Shown here one piece after another: positions 1-8,405 of a DNA stretch of 59,963 nucleotides. A program made the position numbers and the translations under genes. The first letter of the stretch is position 1; each line of letters begins with the position of its first letter. The stretch lies in assembly GCA_022447605.1 (NCBI GenBank), contig JAKVBG010000025.1:1-59963 (forward strand). Direction: 5' to 3'. This stretch comes from Mariniblastus sp. GTDB lineage: Bacteria; Planctomycetota; Planctomycetia; Pirellulales; Pirellulaceae. The notes under the pieces are model-generated. The model ran no database searches, was not told the origin of the DNA, and saw nothing but the letters and a program-made list of their open reading frames with translations.

Positions 1-287
1 AGTTCGGATGAAACTGATTTTCCATGCGGTTTCTGTTCATCGATAAGACCTTTGACAAACGAGGGAAAAGTGTGTGTTTTGAAAAGAGAAGGGCCGTGAA
101 CATCGTCACCTTTGGCCGCTACTTCATTCACGCAAAAGGCGTGCCCAAATCGACGATGCCGCAACATTGGAAATATAGGATTAAACTACCAAAAGAACCA
201 ATTTCTTTGACAAAAAGGCTGCCAAACTGTCAGTAAACCGGCCTGCAGTTATTTGACTAATTCTGGTTTCTGTTGGACAATTTAGGT
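1..287. other. Intergenic region before cysteine dioxygenase
   Basis: This AT-rich stretch holds no convincing gene. A 70-codon open frame at 24-236 has no family resemblance and basic, atypical composition. Two TTGACA hexamers (about 52-57 and 207-212) could be -35 boxes, but no good -10 lies 17 bases after either, so no promoter is called. Confidence 0.5.
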
Positions 288-845
288 ATGAGTACTGCTT
301 CACCCTCCAAACCGATCCAACAACTGGTCGATTTCCTCGAATCGCTGACCGGCCGAGCCGACATCGATGAGCTGGGTCGTTTCCTGACCGGTTTGGATAT
401 CAGTATCAAGGACCTGGAACCATACAAAATTTTTGGCGAACAGACTTACCGCCGTAACATGATCCAGGAGAACCAATGGTATGAGTTGCTCTGTATCTGT
501 TGGCGCAGTGGACAACGAAGCCCAATCCACAATCATGCCGGCTCGACCTGTGGTCTGAAAATCATGCAAGGCACGGCAACGGAAACGACATTTGACTTTA
601 CGCCTTCGGGGCAAATTAAGGCGATCGACTCGATCGACTGTCACAAGGGCCATGTCTGCAGCAGCCAGGATGCCGAGATCCACCAGGTTTCCAACCTGCA
701 GGCAACCGGTTCCGAGCTGGTGACCCTGCATATCTACTCGCCGCCGCTGCGGCAAATGGACACTTATTCGTTAATGGGCCAAGACACCGAGATCTACCGA
801 CCCACCAACCAGATGGTCTCCTGCCATGTCGGGGATTGCATCTAG
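288..845 (+). CDS. Cysteine dioxygenase type I
   Basis: Cupin-fold iron enzyme that oxidises cysteine to cysteine sulfinate. From the ATG at 288 it is 185 aa, close to the usual size. An HxH pair at H81/H83 (in SPIHNHAG) and H132 (EIHQV) fit the three-histidine iron site, and RRN near residue 55 fits the substrate-carboxylate arginine. C88 sits at the place of the cysteine that cross-links to tyrosine in animal enzymes, and Y150 (LHIYSPP) supplies the partner; the well-studied bacterial enzymes usually have glycine there. An earlier in-frame TTG at 273 exists, but the ATG leads directly into family-like sequence. The gene converges on a molybdenum enzyme that may oxidise sulfite, the downstream product of cysteine sulfinate (inference). 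Confidence 0.9.
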   Translation: MSTASPSKPIQQLVDFLESLTGRADIDELGRFLTGLDISIKDLEPYKIFGEQTYRRNMIQENQWYELLCICWRSGQRSPIHNHAGSTCGLKIMQGTATETTFDFTPSGQIKAIDSIDCHKGHVCSSQDAEIHQVSNLQATGSELVTLHIYSPPLRQMDTYSLMGQDTEIYRPTNQMVSCHVGDCI

Positions 846-944
846 TTGAGCAAGGGTGACCGGCCTGGACGAAGGAAGCGAATCGTTAGAGTCGCAGTCA
901 AGTTCCCGCACCAGAGAAGCCCGTTCAGGGCCATCCTGCTCCCG

Positions 945-3788
945 CTACTCTTCCATCAGGAATTTCGATTCGTCCGGGCGCAGGGGACGTTTCATCCAGA
1001 GGGGACGCCGTAAATTCCCCGGGCCGGGAGCGGGCCGGGTCATCTCCAGCCATTGGCGGTAAATTTCCATGGAGCGGTTCGTGTCGACGACCACGTCGCC
1101 ATACCGATCCTCTGGGCCCGCTACCGTGACCGTTACTTTCTGGTGCCAACAGTGCATCCCGCTGATCGGATCGGGCTGAACCACGTGGATCAGGTTCTGA
1201 TGGACTCCACCGTCTCTCCAAAAGATCCGCTCCGAGTCCGAGTCGTCTGAACGGGAGGCCGATGGCCCCTCCAACTGCTTCATCTTCCAGACACCATTCT
1301 CGTCCTTGATTTCGACCAGGTTGCAGGCCCAGCGGTTGGCCTCGGCATCTTCTTTACGACGCCAACGTCCCAGGTGGTGCGAGCAGGCGATGACTCCCGG
1401 TCGAATCGCCTCGGTCACCCAGACCCGGTCGACAAAATGTCCGATCTCGGTCGCCACCCGCAGCAGGTCTCCATCCTGCACCCCCAACCGCCGCGCATCC
1501 TCGGTATGGACCCAGAGTGGATTCCGGTTGGAAATCTCCGCCAACCACTTCGCATTACCGCTCCGCGAGTGAATCAGGGTAGGCAGGCGAAACGTGGGCA
1601 GCAAGACGAACTCGGATTGCTCCGGGTCAATCTGTTCGGGGTGGACCTGCGAGTGAATGTACTCAGGTTTGGCATACTCACCCCACTTCCAGTCGGCCAT
1701 CGTCTGCGAGTAGATCTCCAGCTTGCGGGACGGAGTGTTGAATCCCTGCCGCGGTTTCCCGTCGATCATGACCCCCACAACTTGTTCACCCTGCTTGATC
1801 GTGCCCGTTGCCGGATCGACCTGGGAACCCTCCAGCTTCGATTCGTCGAGTGGGTCGAGATGTTTCTCATACACGAATTTCTCGACTTCAAAAGCACCGT
1901 AACGCCTCATGTAGTCCAGTGGCGACAAACCCTCGGCTTGGGCGGCCTCAGGCAATCCCGGCGTATGTTCAAAGATGAACTGGTAATACTCATCAATCGT
2001 CACTTTCTCGCCCTGCCGGTAGGGCGAAAGAAAATGTTCGCGAATACCCAAATCGCCCTCCGGATCCATTTTCCAGGAGAGCTCAATCCAGAACTCGTCT
2101 TCCTCCCACACCTCACCCGGGTTGGCCTCGTAGGTGAATTCGACCGGATTCCCCTCGCGGCGGGCCGCTTCACGGAGAATCGGTTGGCGGAATGCAATCC
2201 ACTTGCCACTGTGGGTTTCATAACTGTTGAGGTCGTGGCGTTCGCTGGCGTGCCCCATCGGCAAGACGAAATCGGCGTAGTAGGCCGTCTCGTTCCAGGT
2301 CGGGGTCATCGCCACGTGACAGCCGATCAGTTCCGGATCGCGGAGCACCTCGATCCAGGAAAACCCGTCCGGGTAGCTCCAGACCGGGTTGAAGACACGC
2401 GAAAAATAGGTGTCGATCCGGCCGCGACCCTCCTTGAGGAAATGCGGCAACAGAAAACTCATCTCGTAATGGGCCAGCGGGTATTCCTGAGGGAAATGGA
2501 GTTCATTCCAGAACTTGTGGGCAGGCGGGTTATCAAAAAACGTCGGCTTGAACTTGTTCCAGCCATTGGGTGACGTCCCCCCACGGGTTCCCACACTTCC
2601 CGTCAGAACATTGAGGAACTGCAGGCTGCGGGCCACACACCACCCACCCAGGTGACCCGCCGAGGCACTCCGCCAGGTATGGGTCGCCAGGCGACTGCCG
2701 GCGCGACCAATTTCCTGGGCGACCTCACGGATCATCTCTTCCGAAACACCGCACTCGGCCGCCGCAAACTCCGGCGTGAACTCGGAATAATCTTCGATCA
2801 GGGCCGCGATGAAGTTCTCGAATTCGACCGGCTTGTGCGGATGCAATTCCCGCAGGTAGGTCTGCCAATTGACCCATTCCCGCAAAAACGGCTCGTTGTA
2901 GTCCCGGTTGATCAGCAACTCCCGGCAGAAGGTCAACAGCAGGGCCGCTTCACTGCCCGGCTGGGTCGGCAACCAGTAATCGGCGACGCTGGCCGAATTC
3001 GACAATCGGGTATCGACCACCGCCAGCTTGGCACCGGAGAGCAGGCCCTCGATGATCCGCTGGGCGTGGGGATTGAAATAGTGCCCCGACTCGAGGTGGG
3101 CACTGATCAGCAGGATAAACTCGGCATGGGCATGATCCGGAGAAGGACGGTCATAGCCATGCCACAAGGTGTAACCGAGGCGGGCCGCCGCGCTGCAGAC
3201 ATTGGTATGACTGTTGTGGCCATCGACGCCCCAGGCGTTCAGAACCCGGTCCATGTAGCCTTCATGGCCAGGCCGCCCGACATGGTAAACGATTTCATTA
3301 TTCCGTTCTTCACGAATCGCCTTGGAAATCCGCTCCGCGATCTCGCTCAGCGCCTCGTCCCACGAGACGCGTTTCCATTTCCCACTTCCCCGATCGCCCT
3401 CGCGTCGAAGCGGGTAGAGGATACGGTCAGCATCCTTGATCTGATTGATGGTCGCCGGTCCCTTGGCGCAATTCCTGCCCCGACTGCCGGGATGGTGGGG
3501 GTTTCCTTCGAATTTCTGGACCTGCCCCGTTTGCTTGTCGACGTAGCCGAGCAGACCACAGGCCGACTCACAGTTAAAGCAGGTGGTGGGAACAATCATG
3601 TATTCCCGCTCGACCCGCTCGGGCCAGCGGTTGGCGTCATACTCGGTCCAACTGTCCCATTGTTCCATCGGGGGAAATCGGTCGAGTTGCACCAGGTCGG
3701 TCGGCTCGGCCGGTCGATCGCCGATTTCGGGAATCAGTTTCAGCCGGGTAGCCAGTCGTTCAACAAAGGTTCGTTTTGGACGGTTCAT
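945..3788 (-). CDS. Molybdopterin oxidoreductase catalytic subunit (PsrA/SoeA-like)
   Basis: Large catalytic subunit of the DMSO-reductase superfamily, 947 aa. The N-terminal 4Fe-4S site is visible as C70, C73, C77 and C107. C198 (in HTNVCSAAAR) is at the place where polysulfide-reductase and formate-dehydrogenase relatives ligate molybdenum. A molydopterin-binding domain of the family's usual kind ends the protein. There is no twin-arginine signal peptide, so the enzyme should stay in the cytoplasm, unlike PsrA or PhsA but like SoeA sulfite dehydrogenase. The next gene (3803-5428, same strand, 14 bp upstream) encodes the FeS and membrane subunits as one fusion, giving a two-gene complex. Substrate is not proven; sulfite is suggested by the missing signal and the neighbouring cysteine dioxygenase, with thiosulfate, tetrathionate or polysulfide as alternatives. 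Confidence 0.85.
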   Translation of the reverse strand: MNRPKRTFVERLATRLKLIPEIGDRPAEPTDLVQLDRFPPMEQWDSWTEYDANRWPERVEREYMIVPTTCFNCESACGLLGYVDKQTGQVQKFEGNPHHPGSRGRNCAKGPATINQIKDADRILYPLRREGDRGSGKWKRVSWDEALSEIAERISKAIREERNNEIVYHVGRPGHEGYMDRVLNAWGVDGHNSHTNVCSAAARLGYTLWHGYDRPSPDHAHAEFILLISAHLESGHYFNPHAQRIIEGLLSGAKLAVVDTRLSNSASVADYWLPTQPGSEAALLLTFCRELLINRDYNEPFLREWVNWQTYLRELHPHKPVEFENFIAALIEDYSEFTPEFAAAECGVSEEMIREVAQEIGRAGSRLATHTWRSASAGHLGGWCVARSLQFLNVLTGSVGTRGGTSPNGWNKFKPTFFDNPPAHKFWNELHFPQEYPLAHYEMSFLLPHFLKEGRGRIDTYFSRVFNPVWSYPDGFSWIEVLRDPELIGCHVAMTPTWNETAYYADFVLPMGHASERHDLNSYETHSGKWIAFRQPILREAARREGNPVEFTYEANPGEVWEEDEFWIELSWKMDPEGDLGIREHFLSPYRQGEKVTIDEYYQFIFEHTPGLPEAAQAEGLSPLDYMRRYGAFEVEKFVYEKHLDPLDESKLEGSQVDPATGTIKQGEQVVGVMIDGKPRQGFNTPSRKLEIYSQTMADWKWGEYAKPEYIHSQVHPEQIDPEQSEFVLLPTFRLPTLIHSRSGNAKWLAEISNRNPLWVHTEDARRLGVQDGDLLRVATEIGHFVDRVWVTEAIRPGVIACSHHLGRWRRKEDAEANRWACNLVEIKDENGVWKMKQLEGPSASRSDDSDSERIFWRDGGVHQNLIHVVQPDPISGMHCWHQKVTVTVAGPEDRYGDVVVDTNRSMEIYRQWLEMTRPAPGPGNLRRPLWMKRPLRPDESKFLMEE

Positions 3789-3802
3789 GAATTCCCCATG
3801 GT

Positions 3803-5428
3803 TCAGCTCAAAGGAACCTGCTGCGGCGCCCGCACCGAGATATGCTGGGCCAAGAAGACACCGATGATCGCCAGCAAACCGGCGACCGGCAGACCGGCTG
3901 CCGGCGCCCCAGTCAAAAGGGCCAGGGGAGCGAGAGTTCCCAGGCCGATCACCCCGCCCCAGAAAACGACCCGGTAACGCCCCCGCAGAATACTCTTGGC
4001 GACTCGACCCGAGTCCGTCGTCGGGTGGGAAACCAGCAGTTCAAAGCCGGAGGACAGGAGATTGACCAGCAGCGTGACGATCAGCACGACCTGCAGATAC
4101 GCCTGCCAGGATTCGCCCCCCAACCGGGCGAACAGGGCCAGCGTCGAGGCCCCGGCGATCAGGGCATGGTTCAACATGTGCACCGGCAACATCGGCGATT
4201 GCCAGAAATCCCGACCCTTGGCTTGCGCAAACAGGAAAGCGGTGTAGGACGCCGTCATGGCGGCCAACAGGAAAAGCACCCCTTGAACCAGAGGCTCGAG
4301 GATGAATGCCCGGCCGGCCCAAACCATCACTGTGTAGATCGTCAGGACGGCCATGAAGGCAGTGATGATATAGGCACCACGTACCAGCCAGCTTTTCCAT
4401 TGCGGTCTCAACAGGACATACAGGAAACGCTTCGGTCGATCGAGGTCCCAGACCAGGAGGCCACCGGTTAACGCCATGAACAAAAAGGCGATCACCAGAC
4501 CGGTCAACTCGATAGCCGGCGAGACATTCACCTGTTTGAGCAGGTGCGCCAGCAACGGCACCATCACGACACCCGCGGCAATTGATTTGGTCCACAGGTA
4601 CCCACTCACCTGCCACCCCCACAGGACTCCCTTCTGCGGTGCATCATAGGCGCGGCGGGGTTGAGCTCGGGCCGCTTCGACAATATCGACTGCCCGGCCA
4701 GCGGCCTGCCCTTGATCGGCAGGTTCGGGGCTGATCATCTCGGATCTTTCACCGAGGCTCAACAGGTCACCGAGTCGGTCGAGAGCGTGCCGGGAATGTT
4801 CTGCATAATGCCCGACACCGGAAGACTGGGAACCCCACATCGAGGATTCCGCGACCTCGGTGGCAACCGGGTCGAGCGAATCGGCATCCGCCTCGATGTA
4901 AAACAGCGATGGCAACGTCCCTTTCTCGGTTTTGCGGGCCGTGACGGGCTGCCGGTTTCGCAGCCTGGAGATTTTCGAATCGGGATCATCCAGGTCACCC
5001 GAGACGATCGCCTGGGTGGGGCAGACATTGACGCAGGCCGGTTCGAGGCCCTTGTCAATTCGGTGAGCGCAGTAGTTGCACTTGGCCGCCGTATGGGTCT
5101 TCGGGTCGATATACAATGCGTCGTAGGGACAAGCCTGCATGCAAGCCTTGCAGCCGATACAGCGGCGGTTGTCAAAATCGACAATCCCATCAGGTCGCCG
5201 GTACAAAGCAGTGACCGGGCAAATCTCTACACAGGGAGCATTGTCGCAGTGGTTACACCGCATGACGGAGAACAACCGCTTGGAGTGGGGGAATTCCCCT
5301 TTTTCAATGTACTTGACCCAGGTTCGATTCACGCCGACGGCCACGTCGTGTTCCGATTTACAGGCGACGGTGCAGGCGTGACAACCAATACATCGACGGT
5401 TGTCGATAATGAAACCAAAATTGGCCAC
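3803..5428 (-). CDS. 4Fe-4S ferredoxin / NrfD membrane subunit fusion
   Basis: Electron-transfer and membrane-anchor partner of the downstream molybdenum subunit, 541 aa with a GTG start. The first 180 residues carry four cysteine clusters (CIGCHACTVAC, CNHCDNAPC, CIGCKACMQAC and CNYCAHR...CVNVC), expected to bind four 4Fe-4S centres. A linker of about 80 residues follows. From about residue 265 to the end there are roughly eight hydrophobic segments of the NrfD/PsrC type, which exchange electrons with the quinone pool. These are normally two genes; the fusion is directly readable. With no signal peptide the FeS domain should face the cytoplasm, consistent with its partner. Confidence 0.87.
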   Translation of the reverse strand: MANFGFIIDNRRCIGCHACTVACKSEHDVAVGVNRTWVKYIEKGEFPHSKRLFSVMRCNHCDNAPCVEICPVTALYRRPDGIVDFDNRRCIGCKACMQACPYDALYIDPKTHTAAKCNYCAHRIDKGLEPACVNVCPTQAIVSGDLDDPDSKISRLRNRQPVTARKTEKGTLPSLFYIEADADSLDPVATEVAESSMWGSQSSGVGHYAEHSRHALDRLGDLLSLGERSEMISPEPADQGQAAGRAVDIVEAARAQPRRAYDAPQKGVLWGWQVSGYLWTKSIAAGVVMVPLLAHLLKQVNVSPAIELTGLVIAFLFMALTGGLLVWDLDRPKRFLYVLLRPQWKSWLVRGAYIITAFMAVLTIYTVMVWAGRAFILEPLVQGVLFLLAAMTASYTAFLFAQAKGRDFWQSPMLPVHMLNHALIAGASTLALFARLGGESWQAYLQVVLIVTLLVNLLSSGFELLVSHPTTDSGRVAKSILRGRYRVVFWGGVIGLGTLAPLALLTGAPAAGLPVAGLLAIIGVFLAQHISVRAPQQVPLS

Positions 5429-5560
5429 GAGTCAGCTTTGTTCCATGAGTATGGTAAATATCTGGATGCAATCCTTGAAAATCGATTCTAAATTCGTCTT
5501 ACCCGGGCAACAACCATCGACCAGCGGAAACTGTCAATTTCGGGTGAATGTTCACTCTTC

Positions 5561-5613
5561 CAGCCATCGCCACCGGCCCAGCCATCGCCACCGGCCCAGC
5601 CTTCGCCATCGGC
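5561..5613. repeat. 18-bp tandem repeat, about 3 copies
   Basis: The 18-mer CAGCCATCGCCACCGGCC occurs at 5561-5578 and 5579-5596, followed by an imperfect third copy to 5613. It lies 18 bp beyond the tsaB stop codon, between that gene and the NrfD-fusion promoter region. Function unknown. Confidence 0.85.
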
Positions 5614-5630
5614 AGAAATTCATGGTGATG

Positions 5631-6368
5631 TCAGAGCTGGGCGTAACTTGGCCGGCAATACTGGGGCTGAATCGTCCACAAGTCATCGAACTCGCCCCGG
5701 CTTGCACGCTCTCGACCGATCGTGGCCAACATCGACGTGGTCGGTGACCAGCAATCGGACGGGGCCAGTTCTCCCACCGGCGGATCCGGCAAGCGCGACG
5801 CCAAGCGGTGCAAGCCACTGCCGGTCAGCACCTCTTTGCCATCCAGGTCGCTCAGCCAATCGTCCGCATCGACGATCGAAACCTTTTCCTCCCCCATCCC
5901 AACTCGATTGCCACCCGCGACATACCGGCAACAAAACAGCTGCTGGCGATGAGCGTTCACGACCACGTTGACGCAGCGCCCTTCCTCCAGCTGCATGCGT
6001 GCCTCTGTTTGCCGGGCGATGGCCTGTAATGTCGGCACACCGACAAGCTTGGCACCCTTTGCATAACAAAGAGTCTTGGCCGTCACCAAACCGATTCGCA
6101 GGCCGGTAAACGACCCGGGACCGATCGCCAGGCAGATCAGATCGATCTCCCCGATTGTCCAGTTCGCTGCGTGTAATAATGACTGAATCTGCGGGATCAG
6201 TTGCTGGGAACTGGATGCCCCGGGAGCGTTCGACATCGAACGCCCGGGTCCAACGGGCTGGGAAGCCATTTCACGTTCCCCGGGAACCGTTTCGAACTTT
6301 CTGTCCGATTCGTCATACAGGCCTACCTGGGCCTGTCGCCCCGATGATTCGATTGCCAAGATCCGCAA
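5631..6368 (-). CDS. tsaB: tRNA threonylcarbamoyladenosine biosynthesis protein TsaB
   Basis: Inactive ASKHA-fold partner of TsaD in making t6A at position 37 of ANN-decoding tRNAs. The 245-aa protein opens with MRILAIESSG, the family's beta-strand start, and has the hallmark AIGPGSFTGLRIGLVTAKTL at residues 81-100. Length fits TsaB (about 230) rather than TsaD (about 340). A Ser/Gly/Pro-rich insert at residues 30-50 is unusual. It is divergent from the metallophosphoesterase pair across a 198-bp promoter region. Confidence 0.92.
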   Translation of the reverse strand: MRILAIESSGRQAQVGLYDESDRKFETVPGEREMASQPVGPGRSMSNAPGASSSQQLIPQIQSLLHAANWTIGEIDLICLAIGPGSFTGLRIGLVTAKTLCYAKGAKLVGVPTLQAIARQTEARMQLEEGRCVNVVVNAHRQQLFCCRYVAGGNRVGMGEEKVSIVDADDWLSDLDGKEVLTGSGLHRLASRLPDPPVGELAPSDCWSPTTSMLATIGRERASRGEFDDLWTIQPQYCRPSYAQL

Positions 6369-6521
6369 GGTTCCGCTGCCCCGACTAAGTTGCCTGTCCG
6401 GTTATCGCCACTTCGTCCCACCCCGGGACCGGTTTACGGGTAGAATTGCAAACCGACTCGATTCTCCTTAAACTAGCGGTTTCGATGAATCCCGTCGGGT
6501 CCACTTTCCACCTCGCGCTCT

Positions 6522-6533
6522 GTATACGTATAC
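6522..6533. promoter_or_regulatory. 12-bp perfect palindrome upstream of metallophosphoesterase
   Basis: GTATACGTATAC is its own reverse complement and ends 33 bp before the GTG start at 6567, within the divergent tsaB promoter region. It could be an operator; no regulator is identified and a chance palindrome is possible. Confidence 0.35.
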
Positions 6534-6566
6534 CATCTTCCCACAAACTTTTCATAGGGTTATTTC

Positions 6567-7325
6567 GTGAAGCGCGCCGTTATCAGCGATATCCACGGTA
6601 ACTTCGAAGCTCTGACAATGGTGCTCAACCATATCAAAGAGCAGTCCGCTGATGAGATCATCTGCCTGGGTGACATCATCGGCTATGGCCCCGACCCGTT
6701 GAATTGCCTCGACTCAGTGATGGAAACCTGCCAGTTGACGATCCTGGGTAACCACGACCAGGCCGCCATCTTTGATCCGGAGGGCTTCAACCCCGTGGCG
6801 ATGAAAGCGATCTTTTGGACACGGGAACAATTGGAAAACGACAACGCGAACATCGCCAAGTCGAATCGGCGTTGGGACTTCCTCGGCGAGCTACCCCGGC
6901 GTCACGATGAGGGGAAGTACCTGTTTGTCCACGGCTCCCCCAGGGACCCGACCAACGAGTACGTCTTCCCCGAACATATCTACGAAAAATCGCGCATGCA
7001 GATGTTGATGAAGCGATTTGAGAATTACTGCTTCCAGGGGCACACGCATATCCCGGGCGTCTTTACCGAATCCGGTTCGTTCCTGGAGCCCCGACAACAC
7101 GACCATTTCTATCGTCTGGGGACCGATAAATGCATGATCAACGTGGGCAGTGTTGGCCAGCCCCGGGATGAAGACCCTCGTGCCTGCTACGTGATTCTGG
7201 ATACTGATGAACAGACGGTCCAGTTCCACCGCGTCGAATACGATGTAGAATCGACACGACAGAAAATCCATGCCGTCCCCGAACTGGACAACATGCTGGG
7301 CGACCGGCTGCTGACGGGTCGGTAG
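6567..7325 (+). CDS. Metallophosphoesterase (YfcE/MJ0936-like), copy 1
   Basis: Calcineurin-type two-metal phosphoesterase, 252 aa, GTG start. All metal-site motifs are present in order: SDIHGN (residues 7-12), [20 protein letters not shown] and a C-terminal [10 protein letters not shown]. This set is typical of YfcE/MJ0936-like phosphodiesterases, whose physiological substrates are mostly unknown. A paralog starts 31 bp downstream in the same direction, sharing motifs and intervening segments ([20 protein letters not shown]), so the pair arose by tandem duplication and is probably co-transcribed. Confidence 0.88.
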   Translation: MKRAVISDIHGNFEALTMVLNHIKEQSADEIICLGDIIGYGPDPLNCLDSVMETCQLTILGNHDQAAIFDPEGFNPVAMKAIFWTREQLENDNANIAKSNRRWDFLGELPRRHDEGKYLFVHGSPRDPTNEYVFPEHIYEKSRMQMLMKRFENYCFQGHTHIPGVFTESGSFLEPRQHDHFYRLGTDKCMINVGSVGQPRDEDPRACYVILDTDEQTVQFHRVEYDVESTRQKIHAVPELDNMLGDRLLTGR

Positions 7326-7356
7326 TCTCCATCAAGTTTCAGGTACCAAGCCCAGC

Positions 7357-8103
7357 GTGACCAAACGAGCCATCATCAGTGATATTCACGGCAATATCGA
7401 AGCGCTAACCGTGGTACTGCAGGACATCCGTGAGCAGGGAATCTCGGAAGTCTATTGCCTGGGTGACGTGATCGGTTACGGCCCGAACCCGCGCGAGTGC
7501 ATCGACCTCTGCCAAGATCTCGATCTCTGCCTCCTGGGAAACCATGATAACGGCGCTCTGTTTGACCCGGATGGATTCAGCAGTGGCGCCGAAAAGGCAA
7601 TCTTCTGGACCCGGCGAGAACTGGAGGATACGTCCCACCCAGGTTGTGAAGCGCGCTGGAAGTTCCTGGCCGGTTTACCCCGGACCGTTCGCGAAGGTGA
7701 GCTGATGTTTGTCCATGGTTCACCGCGCAGTCCTTTGAACGAATACGTGTTCCCCGAGGATGTCTATAACGAGCGAAAAATCGAACGGATTTTCGGTTTC
7801 ATTCAGCAATACTGCTTTCAGGGACATACCCATGTTCCCGGTGTGTTTACCGAAAATTGCCAGTTCTTTTCACCGGCTGAACTGAGTAACCATTACGAGT
7901 TGACCGACCAGAAGGTGATGGTCAATGTCGGTAGCGTCGGTCAACCGCGCGACAACGATCCCCGCAGCAGTTACGTCGTCCTGGACGGGCGAAATATCGA
8001 GTTCCGCAGAATTGAGTACCCGTTTGAGATCACCCGGGACAAGATTTTGGAGATTGCTGAATTAGATGATTTCCTCGGGGAAAGGCTGGCGATCGGCCAC
8101 TGA
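7357..8103 (+). CDS. Metallophosphoesterase (YfcE/MJ0936-like), copy 2
   Basis: Second copy of the tandem pair, 248 aa, GTG start. [26 protein letters not shown] and [10 protein letters not shown] are intact, so catalysis should be possible. Divergence from copy 1 is concentrated in the middle (about residues 85-105) and near 180-190, suggesting different substrate surfaces. Both copies keep the family length and neither looks decayed. A terminator-like hairpin follows at 8130. Confidence 0.88.
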   Translation: MTKRAIISDIHGNIEALTVVLQDIREQGISEVYCLGDVIGYGPNPRECIDLCQDLDLCLLGNHDNGALFDPDGFSSGAEKAIFWTRRELEDTSHPGCEARWKFLAGLPRTVREGELMFVHGSPRSPLNEYVFPEDVYNERKIERIFGFIQQYCFQGHTHVPGVFTENCQFFSPAELSNHYELTDQKVMVNVGSVGQPRDNDPRSSYVVLDGRNIEFRRIEYPFEITRDKILEIAELDDFLGERLAIGH

Positions 8104-8129
8104 GACCACGTTGACCCCGATTTCGGGAA

Positions 8130-8174
8130 GGCCGCACCGCGACGGTTGTCCGGCCGTTTCTTTTTGTCTTTTTT
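8130..8174 (+). terminator. Probable rho-independent terminator
   Basis: GGCCG (8130-8134) pairs with CGGCC (8151-8155), with an inner ACCG/CGGT pairing, followed by a long T-rich run. It lies 27 bp after the second metallophosphoesterase stop. Confidence 0.5.
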
Positions 8175-8405
8175 CTCGAATACCAGAATCCCCCTTTCCA
8201 ATGATTGGCGATCTTCGGAGAATACCGGCTGTCGTGAACGCTACGGAGCCATGGATCGGCTGTCGTTATGCCTTGTCATGCCAGGAACCTGTTTGGTGGG
8301 ACGGGTCCCAACCGTCGATCCCGAATCGCGGAATCGGCATGCTCCCATTCGCGCTAACAAGACCACCCATTACTCGACGAGTCGTTTCGTAGGACCATTT
8401 GTTCC
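8175..8405. other. Intergenic region before yidC
   Basis: Beyond the terminator-like hairpin this stretch shows no gene, RNA or strong repeat. Short frames here have no recognisable protein. It presumably holds the yidC promoter, which I cannot place. Confidence 0.5.

Noticed and set aside
24..236. 70-codon frame at the left edge
   Set aside because: AT-rich, basic, no ribosome site or homologue; treated as intergenic.
1374..2573. Long open frame (399 codons) opposite the molybdenum enzyme
   Set aside because: Antisense to a clear gene; Arg/Pro/Gly/Val-rich translation without family features, typical of GC-rich shadow frames.
2652..3977. 441-codon frame opposite the molybdenum enzyme N-terminus
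   Set aside because: Same reason; it spans two genuine genes on the other strand.
5561..5613. CRISPR-like array
   Set aside because: Contiguous 18-bp units with no spacers; a simple tandem repeat.
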